64,000 bases of DNA. Source: Theocolax elegans (taxonomy: Eukaryota > Arthropoda > Insecta > Hymenoptera > Cerocephalidae). Where the stretch lies: assembly GCA_026168455.1 (NCBI GenBank), contig CM047431.1:17596183-17660182 (forward strand). The letters are read 5' to 3'. Positions 57,191-64,000 of this stretch are shown piece after piece. The position numbers and the translations under genes are program-made. The stretch's first letter is position 1. Each line of letters starts with the position of its first letter. The notes beneath the pieces are model-generated. The model made no database searches, had not been told where the DNA came from, and saw only the letters and a program-made list of their open reading frames with translations.

Positions 57191-57219
57191 TATTACAAAG
57201 TGAGAAATTCGCGGACATA

Positions 57220-57512
57220 ACAATATTTCAGTAATCTTTCATTCTAATAGCATAGTAATATTCCGAATCTTAATATGAAATATTTCCGTAATATTGACGT
57301 AATATTCTGTACACTTAGAATTTGGAAAACTGCAAATAACTGCAGTTAACTGCTAATAATTTCAAATAACTGTTAATAACTGCAAGAAACTGCATAGTTC
57401 TACAAATAATAGTTATTATATTAGTTTTTTGTAATTATTTGCAGTTATTTACAGTTATTTGCAGTTATGTACAGTTCTTTGCAGTTATTAGCATTTACCA
57501 TTTCCGCTATGG
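57220..57512. repeat. AATATT block, GCAAATAACT block and end motif (inverted)
   Basis: Outward from the transposon: AATATT words (57220-57310), GCAAATAACT words in both orientations (57325-57490), then CATTTCCGCTATGGTA at about 57498-57513. This is the mirror of 36368-37215. Confidence 0.7.
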
Positions 57513-58118
57513 TACGTGAGTATTTTTTATTAGAGCAGGTATTGTGTCTCAGTCCATCCCTGACACACGCATAAACAGAAAGAAATTTGAATGCCTCTCG
57601 TTATTCTATCTTAATTCATTTCTTTGTTTTCATATTTATCTATTTATTATATTTTAATTATTTATTTAATTATGTATTTATTTATTTGTTTTTAGTTACT
57701 TGTTTATTTATTCATTTATTTATTTACTTATTTGCTTATTATATTTTATATTATTTTCTTTGCTTTATTTTATTGTTATATTATTATTTTATCACATATT
57801 GAGTGACATTTTTTTGTTAAAATTTATGACTGTTTCTGCTGTTACTACTACTTTCATTATTATTATCAATGTTACACGCCGCCAATATTTTGTATATTAT
57901 ATCTTTTTAATATTATCGCTTTTTTTGTAATATTTTATGTGAAATATTACAAAATGTATTAATTTGCTGCAGATTTGGAAAAATTTTATATCTTTGTTGC
58001 TTTAAATGTGAAATCATAAGGCCTTGTTTTGATGTATTAATTTACCATATCATTAAAATATTTTTAGTAGTTTCATAAAGGTAAAAACATTTTTTAACAA
58101 GTATACCTGTATTATGAG
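57513..58118. other. T-rich low-complexity spacer
   Basis: TTTA/TTAT repeats at 57610-57790, otherwise AT-rich. No gene seen; Phe/Leu-rich open frames are compositional. Confidence 0.5.
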
Positions 58119-58171
58119 AAAGGTGTTTTTGTCGATTTTAGTCAACAAGCCATAAAAATTATTTAAATGGC

Positions 58172-58204
58172 GACGTTTCGATGGAAGTCCTCCATCCTCA
58201 TAAG
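58172..58204 (-). ncRNA. hammerhead-ribozyme-like motif, minus strand
   Basis: Read on the minus strand: CTTATGAG, a hairpin GATGGA-GGACT-TCCATC (stem II), then CGAAAC and GTC. This is the hammerhead core with one change (CTGATGAG expected). Stem III would have to be very short or formed between two copies. Confidence 0.5.
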
Positions 58205-58240
58205 GCTATACAAATTGGTCAATTTAATTAGTATTATAAC

Positions 58241-58273
58241 CTGATAAGGATGGAGGACTTCCATCGAAACGTC
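58241..58273 (+). ncRNA. hammerhead-ribozyme-like motif, plus strand
   Basis: Plus strand: CTGATAAG, the same stem II hairpin, CGAAAC and GTC. It differs from the core at another base than the minus copy, so the common ancestor reads CTGATGAG exactly. Hammerheads of this kind are known from Penelope-like elements. Confidence 0.5.
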
Positions 58274-58326
58274 GCCATTTAAATAATTTTTATGGTTTGT
58301 TCACTAAAATCGACAAAAACACCTTT

Positions 58327-58830
58327 CATTTAACCAACTACGTGGACGATAATAACAACAAATTTAAATTATATCCTGTATTATATATTTAATTAAAAAT
58401 TTGAATATATTAAATATTAATTTTTTTCAGTGATATATAATTCGTAGCTGAAAGTGATCTAAAATTTATTGGATTATTTAAATAAAACAGTGATAATCTG
58501 ATTTTTCAATCTCAATATATAATTAATATTAATAATATAGTGAATTATATTGGTATAAATTAAAATTAAAAATTAATAATTGCCAATTATAAATAATACT
58601 GTTTAGGTTATGTATATGATCTTATAAAATGAATAACTCAATTACTTTTGAGTGATTTATATAACTCGTAAAGATTGATTTTTCACTTTTTTAACTTTTA
58701 GAAACTATATTTAAACAATGAATATGTTTAACACAGACGTTCATATTGAAACTATTAACTGCTTTAATTCAGTCAATTTAACATATTTTTTCAGTTAATT
58801 GTACTTGCTGACTGTAATAGCAATTATTTG
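58327..58830. other. AT-rich spacer
   Basis: No gene or element end seen. Confidence 0.4.
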
Positions 58831-58856
58831 CTATAATTTTTTCCGCTAGGGATATT
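58800..58856. repeat. solitary end of the CCCTAGCGG repeat family
   Basis: GCAATTATTTGC followed by TTTTTTCCGCTAGGGATA, the inverted form of the end motif at 59772. Only a few dozen bases of the family remain. Confidence 0.5.
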
Positions 58857-59322
58857 ATGAATAATTATATTATTGTCGATATAATAAGAGTGAAGCAAAG
58901 TATCAATTTATATTTCTATTATCATAAAAAATGCTCATATGGCTAAACTCAATTGGATACAATTTAGTACGATTATCGAATATTGTATAAGAATATTATA
59001 ATTAAATGGTTTACAACGTTAAAATTCAATAAATCATTCATATGAAAAATAATGTTATTATTATTATGGTACGTTATGTCCTATTAAAAAACAAACCTTT
59101 TTTTTAAGAGAACATAATGCCCTGTATAGTTTTAATCATTTTTGTACATTACATACACACATAAGCGCGCGCTCATTTATATATATATTGTACAAAACAT
59201 CTCTTTAGAATTTTTATTCTCTATGTTTAATGTTTTGCAACGTTCGTCCTTACAAAATAATAATATAGAAATTTATTTAATCTTGTGTAAATGTGTGCAT
59301 GTGCATGTGCATTAATGATATA

Positions 59323-59378
<56 letters not shown>

Positions 59379-59771
59379 TAGTTGTACTCTTACATAACAA
59401 AAAGATTATAACTGCGGATTACAAGTTATATATACGAAGATACATTCATAACTGTCTACTTTTAAAATATATATTTTGAATTAGTTATTTAACAAGTATA
59501 TGTCACATTTATTGATCGGTACTTCATGTACTTTTTATGCCTTAACATAATACACTCTTAGGATTAATATATGTCCTTCTGCTTCTGCGCAAATTTTGGT
59601 GTGAAATATAGGCTTATAACCACTACACTAAAAATTGTATTTACTTCTAATAGTACTTGTGACACTGATGTCACTCTATATTGTTCTATAGGATATATAA
59701 TATATCACTGCAAGTACTTGTATAAAAATAAGATAAATTTACGTAGGATTTTACGTCTGAGTATATATATA
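58857..59771. other. AT-rich DNA with (TA)n
   Basis: Non-coding, with a pure (TA)n run at 59327-59373. No gene seen. Confidence 0.6.
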
Positions 59772-60118
59772 CCCTAGCGGAAATGGCAAATGCTAATAAC
59801 TGCAAATAACTGTACATAACTGCAAATAACTATAAATAACTGCAAATAATTGCAAATAACTAAAATATTTAGTTGGGTTTGAGACGCTAATAATTATTAT
59901 TTGTAGAACTATGCAGTTTCTTGCAGTTATTAACAGTTGTTATTTGCAATTATTTGCAGTTATTTGCAGTTTTGTCAAATTCTAAGTAGGTTTATATAAA
60001 TTTTAGAAATAATTATTATCAATTATTTGCAGTTTTTAGCAGTTGCTAATAGATTATACCAATTATTTGCAGTTATATTCAGTTATTTGGAGTTATATGC
60101 AATTTCTTTATAAAATGT
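59772..60118. repeat. CCCTAGCGGAAATGG end and GCAAATAACT block
   Basis: Starts CCCTAGCGGAAATGGCAAAT after TATATA, then variants of ACTGCAAATAACTGC, switching orientation half-way (the second half reads GCAGTTATTTGCAGT). The AATATT tier is absent. Belongs to the family at 36368 and 57220. Confidence 0.75.
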
Positions 60119-60764
60119 CTAAAAACATCGAATCACTTTTAACCTTTACAGGACGGGGATTTGGGTTTAATGTTTTCTCTCACTTTTCTATAGAAATCGA
60201 GTTTATGTGATGTCTCACATCTCAAACTAACACATGTAAAGGGTCGATCATGGGCATGGCCCGTATAGGTTAATAGGTTAAAAAAAACGTTATCTTACAT
60301 GTGTAACAGCTTTGTAATCTTAAAAACCACAAAATATACTAATATAAAGTTATAAATATAAGGTTAATTAGGCGTGCGTACATGCGTGTATGTGTGTGTG
60401 CGTGTGTGTGCGTATAGGTTTTGTAAATAAAAAAAATGCATTTTAATACATTAATATTTATTAAACATAAATATTATAGATAATATAATTAAAATATATG
60501 GTTTAACATAATTTCCAATAATTACAACAATCTTAATATAATATAATATTAATAACTTTGCACTTTTTTATACAATACAAAATTAAATCTTTTCACATAT
60601 TTAAAGCAATATAATACTGCATAAACTTTTATATTATTAAAGTGTTTTTTAAACTTTCACTATTTATATATTGTATTTTCCTTTTTAATCGGTACTTTCG
60701 AACTCTAGTAAACTAAGCTTCTGAGTATAATCAATATTCAGGTGACAAATCAGGTGACTAATCA
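60119..60764. other. AT-rich spacer up to gap
   Basis: A GT-rich microsatellite at 60373-60417; otherwise no feature. Confidence 0.5.
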
Positions 60765-60864
60765 NNNNNNNNNNNNNNNNNNNNNNNNNNNNNNNNNNNN
60801 NNNNNNNNNNNNNNNNNNNNNNNNNNNNNNNNNNNNNNNNNNNNNNNNNNNNNNNNNNNNNNNN
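60765..60864. other. assembly gap (100 N)
   Basis: Exactly 100 N, the usual placeholder for a gap of unknown size. It stands at the left edge of a tandem array, which probably caused the break. Confidence 0.98.
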
Positions 60865-61650
60865 CTATATTTCGGGAATGCTCAAAGATTTCAGAAGACT
60901 CCACTAATTACGGGATTTTTGGATATTTCGGGAATGTCTGAGGAAATTCGTGATGATTCTACCATTACGGGATTTCCAGGATCTTTAGGGAATTGCTGAG
61001 GTATTTCGGGATGACGCTACTAATTACGGAATTCTGGTATTTCGGAATTTCTGAAATATTTCAGAAAGACTCCACTAATTACGGAATTTCCTGGATATTT
61101 CGGGAATTTCTGAGGTATTTCTGGATCACTCTACTAATTACGGATTTCCTGGATATTTCGGGAATTTCTGAGGAATTTCTGGATAATCTACACAAACTAA
61201 GGGATTTCCTGGATATTTCGGGAATTTCTAAAATATTTCAGAAAGACTTCACTAATTACGGATTTAACTGGATATTTCGGGTATATCTGAGGAATTTCGT
61301 GATGATTCTACAATTACGGGATTTCCTGGATCTTTCGGTATTGCTGAGGTATTTAAAAAAAACTCCACTAATATGGTATTTCCTGGATATTTTGAGATTT
61401 CTGTGGTATTTTTGATAACTCTAGCTAATAGGTATTTCCTGGATATTTCGGGAATTTCTGAAATTCTGAAAGACTCCACTATTATGGTATTTCCTGGAAA
61501 TTTCGGGAATATCTAAGGAAATTCGGGATAAATCTACTCATTCGGAATTCGTATATTTCGGGAATTACTGAAATATTTCTGAGAGACTCCACTAATTACG
61601 GGATTACCTGGAATTTCGGAATTTCTGAGGAATTTCATGGATAACTCTAC
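60865..61650. repeat. degenerate ~64-bp tandem array
   Basis: Repeats of GGATATTTCGGGAATTTCTG and ACTCCACTAATTACGG, roughly a dozen units with indels. The true length is unknown because the gap cuts it. Open frames are by-products. Confidence 0.8.
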
Positions 61651-62110
61651 AAATTAACCTCGAATACCGGAAAAGAACAACTCCTCTCTCCTATCGTCTC
61701 TTTGCCGTTCAAAAGGAAAAATGTCGGTGGGAGAATATCTCGACCACCGATCACTTTATTTCGTGTGCGTGTATAACACCACTGCACCAGAATACACCGT
61801 AAAACAAAAGTCACCCACGGTATGACGAACGAGTAGAACAACTGGCAGAACTCCACGGAAAAATTGCGTATCGTAAAAATACAGTTAAACCGGGATGTTT
61901 CGTCTCACGTGTCGTCGCGATATTGTCTCTCTATCGAGTTGTCGTGCGCGCGCGACTCTCCCCCCAATTCCTTCTCTCGTTGCGCGGGTATCAGTCGTTC
62001 GCGCCGTCGGCTATGCCTTTATCTATTTATAGCATTCGTCTCTACCTACCTGATTCGTATAATGTTAAGTGAGTACATCACTTACCATTACAATATAAAT
62101 AATTTGTAAT
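61651..62110. other. unassigned GC-balanced stretch
   Basis: Higher GC and CG content than the surroundings (CGTGCGCGCGCGACTCTCC near 61946). It could be part of an LTR or a 5' UTR, but no end motif or ORF supports that. Confidence 0.3.
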
Positions 62111-63127
62111 TAAAATTAATTAACTTCGGTGTAACTATTTTTTTTTTCCTTTGTTAGCAAATATAGTTGTCGCCTCGTTTGGCTTCTTTCGACCGATGAT
62201 CGAATTTCTCAGCAGAAAATTTGTATCTGCGTTCTGTTATCGCTACTGATTTTTTCATTTTCTACCTATTTAACAATGGATGGTAATAATTTAATTTTAT
62301 ATTTTTTTTTTAATTTCATTATTTACATTATTGATAATAACGAGTATTGGTAATAATTTAAATTTTTTATGTTTATAAGTTTTTTTAAGAGAGTAAAAAT
62401 CAAGGAATTCTCATGTTGATGTATGCCTTTTATTAGTAGATATTTTTTTCTTTGTTTATAAAATAAAATTGAGTGCTTAATTATTTCGCATAATTGCATA
62501 ATCAACCAAAGTTTGTTTATTTAATTCTTATTTGAAGCAATAGATATTTTAATTAGTTGTATGTACACTGCGGGTATCATAATTAACTGTTTAACAGTTA
62601 ACGATTATCACAATGAAATTTTTAACAGTTTCTAACGATTAACTTAATAAAAATTGTCAGGAAATGCGTGTGCGATTATTATTAAATGAAAGTTATTACA
62701 TAATTTTATAGTAAACATTTTAACATTTTATTATATTTATTTTACCACTATAATTTATATTATAACATAATTTTCTATATTTATGCAAAAAAGAGTAATT
62801 AACAATATATTATATATTTAATAATACGAAATTTAGGTATACAAATGCTGAAAAAAATTAATTTATCGATTAATATATCCTGAAAAATAAATTATATTTT
62901 TTTAAATATATTTTTTAGATAATTTCATAATTTATGATAATTCAGTAAGTTATTTGGACGCATATCAAACAACACTGTACCACCTTCTACATCAGTCAAA
63001 CGTAAGTTTAGTTAATTCAATCATATTATTATTATCTGAATTCATTTTTTCATAGACATTTTGCATTAATTTTTTAATTAATACATCAAAAAAACAATAT
63101 AATTAACTCATTAGGACTCGAAACGAA
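62111..63127. other. AT-rich non-coding DNA
   Basis: No gene or array seen. Confidence 0.5.
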
Positions 63128-63312
63128 TCCCTACTAGCACACAACGTTGTAACAACGCTGTGTCAACGTTGTTTTGACAACGTTACAACGTTGTTATAAA
63201 AGTTGTTGAAACGTTGGAACAACGTTGCTACAACGTGGGATATGTCCGCTAAGATTTATGTAAGTTGCCGCGATAGGTGGAAATAACGTTGTGATAACTT
63301 TTGAGCAACGTT
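63128..63312. repeat. ACAACGTTGT palindromic repeat
   Basis: At least ten copies of AACGTTG / CAACGTTGT in about 185 bases. A short-period palindromic array left of a tRNA-like sequence. Confidence 0.75.
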
Positions 63313-63407
63313 GAAAATGCCTTTGAAAAATGTCCTGGGCAAGCGAAAAAATACATTTTTAAATGCACAAAATTTTAACTAATAAAAAAAAATAAAAAAA
63401 AATTTTC

Positions 63408-63475
63408 AGCCCGCGGGAATTGAACCTCGGATCTTTAGAGCCGGAGGCTTACTCTCTACCAACTGAGCTATTTTG
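63408..63475 (-). repeat. tRNA-derived SINE-like head
   Basis: On the minus strand: A box TAGCTCAGTTGGTAGAG and B box GGTTCAATTCC with tRNA spacing. T and acceptor stems do not pair, so it is a tRNA-derived repeat. An A-rich run joins it to the palindromic array, the same order as at 45721-45905. Confidence 0.5.
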
Positions 63476-63547
63476 TTGTTCCTATTAAATTTGTAACGTG
63501 GTCCTCACTTTCGTGGCCCGTAAACCACGCTACTTGGTTCCACTTTA

Positions 63548-63548
<1 letters not shown>

Positions 63549-63593
<45 letters not shown>
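63549..63593. repeat. (TA)n microsatellite
   Basis: Pure TA run of about 44 bases. Confidence 0.9.
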
Positions 63594-63595
<2 letters not shown>

Positions 63596-63632
63596 CCCTT
63601 AAATCCGGTAAAGACCGTATTTAATAATTTTA

Positions 63633-64000
63633 CTGGGCGCCAGGTCTTACCAATACAAATAACTTCCCGGTACGACTCCTCAGGACGTGGCTCCAACGCC
63701 AATACGAAAATGCGTGGCGGTAAATTATCAAGGTATATAGGTCAATAAGTCAAAAATAACTCAATGCTTCAATTGAACTAGCTTATAATTTAATTTAGTT
63801 TATTCCTTCAAAATTCCAATTTCCGATCACTACGGGTGATCACCGTTACAATTTTTTATCGACGAAGTAAATTCGACAAGTTAAATTCCCGCGAACTAGC
63901 CCGATCTTCCGATCACCGATAACCATGTAGTGTTAATTAATTAACCCGATATTCACGTCTTATAAGCTCCGGTAATAATTAATAAACCGTTTCCCAACCC
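63633..64000 (-). repeat. possible minus-strand LTR with primer site
   Basis: On the minus strand, TGGCGCCCAG (63642 to 63633) could be a primer binding site, and the GC-richer stretch to its right holds an AATAAA on the minus strand near 63801. The LTR end before the primer site is not a clear CA, so the call is weak. Confidence 0.25.

Larger units (their letters stand above)
51404..57195 (+). mobile_element. CACTA/EnSpm-type DNA transposon
   Basis: Transposase of the TNP2/EnSpm type between inverted subterminal repeats. The left end region TCGAAAAAATCCAGATGG is matched in reverse at the right (CCATCTGGATTTTTTCGA at 57172-57189). Inside each end lie arrays or partial arrays of a 22-bp unit. 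Subterminal repeat clusters are typical of CACTA elements. The true outer termini may lie further out (see the repeat blocks at 57220-57512). Confidence 0.7.
58119..58326. repeat. 208-bp fold-back, Penelope-type ends
   Basis: Arms of about 86 bp (58119-58204 and 58241-58326) are inverted copies around a 36-base loop. The shared block (CATCGAAACGTCGCC, TTAAATAATTTTTATGG) resembles the pseudo-LTR ends of Penelope-like elements. No reverse transcriptase is near. Confidence 0.65.

Overview
The window reads as intergenic chromosomal DNA from an insect. An ant or other hymenopteran is my best guess, from the mix of element families rather than any marker gene. It is AT-rich, has one 100-base assembly gap, and shows no host gene that I can support. 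Nearly every recognisable coding stretch belongs to a transposable element, and almost all of these are decayed.

Layout: 1-4554 is the 3' part of a Ty3/gypsy-type element (pol with one stop, an extra ORF, and a 3' LTR bounded by a perfect 10-bp inverted repeat). 5046-7440 is a second, internally deleted gypsy-type remnant with a primer binding site and integrase. 8041-18797 is a CR1-group non-LTR retrotransposon (copy A), split by a 6.2-kb R1-clade element (8906-15065) that left a 15-bp target duplication inside ORF1. 18798-34660 is a degenerate Polinton/Maverick. It carries, left to right, a minus-strand unknown gene, a gene that appears to contain introns, protein-primed DNA polymerase B, packaging ATPase, two conserved small genes, retroviral-type integrase with chromodomain, minor capsid, small basic protein, major capsid, a conserved unknown, cysteine protease and short tail ORFs. 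Three small fold-back elements sit inside its genes. In a live Polinton these proteins would replicate, integrate and package the element. Here all the key genes are broken, and the integrase also lacks its first catalytic aspartate.

34705-37700 holds a compound fold-back element and a half-copy of it, around a repeat block. 37907-45678 is a solo LTR with GTAC target duplications, split by about 6.3 kb of a TIR-bounded element whose subterminal regions are arrays of a 108-bp hairpin-containing unit (about 6 on the left, about 15 inverted on the right). I do not recognise its family, and it carries no visible transposase. 46150-49780 is a second CR1-group copy (B). 51404-57195 is a CACTA/EnSpm-type DNA transposon with 22-bp subterminal repeats and a 2.155-kb direct tandem duplication. 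57220-60120 has related terminal repeats and a fold-back bearing two inverted hammerhead-ribozyme-like motifs, as in Penelope-like elements. The last 4 kb holds the gap, a tandem array, palindromic repeats, a tRNA-like SINE head and a possible LTR.

Best leads: the 6.3-kb TIR element with hairpin arrays, the paired hammerhead motifs, the three-tier subterminal repeats sharing a CCCTAGCGGAAATGG-type end, and the in-frame UGA between ORF1 and ORF2 in both CR1-group copies.
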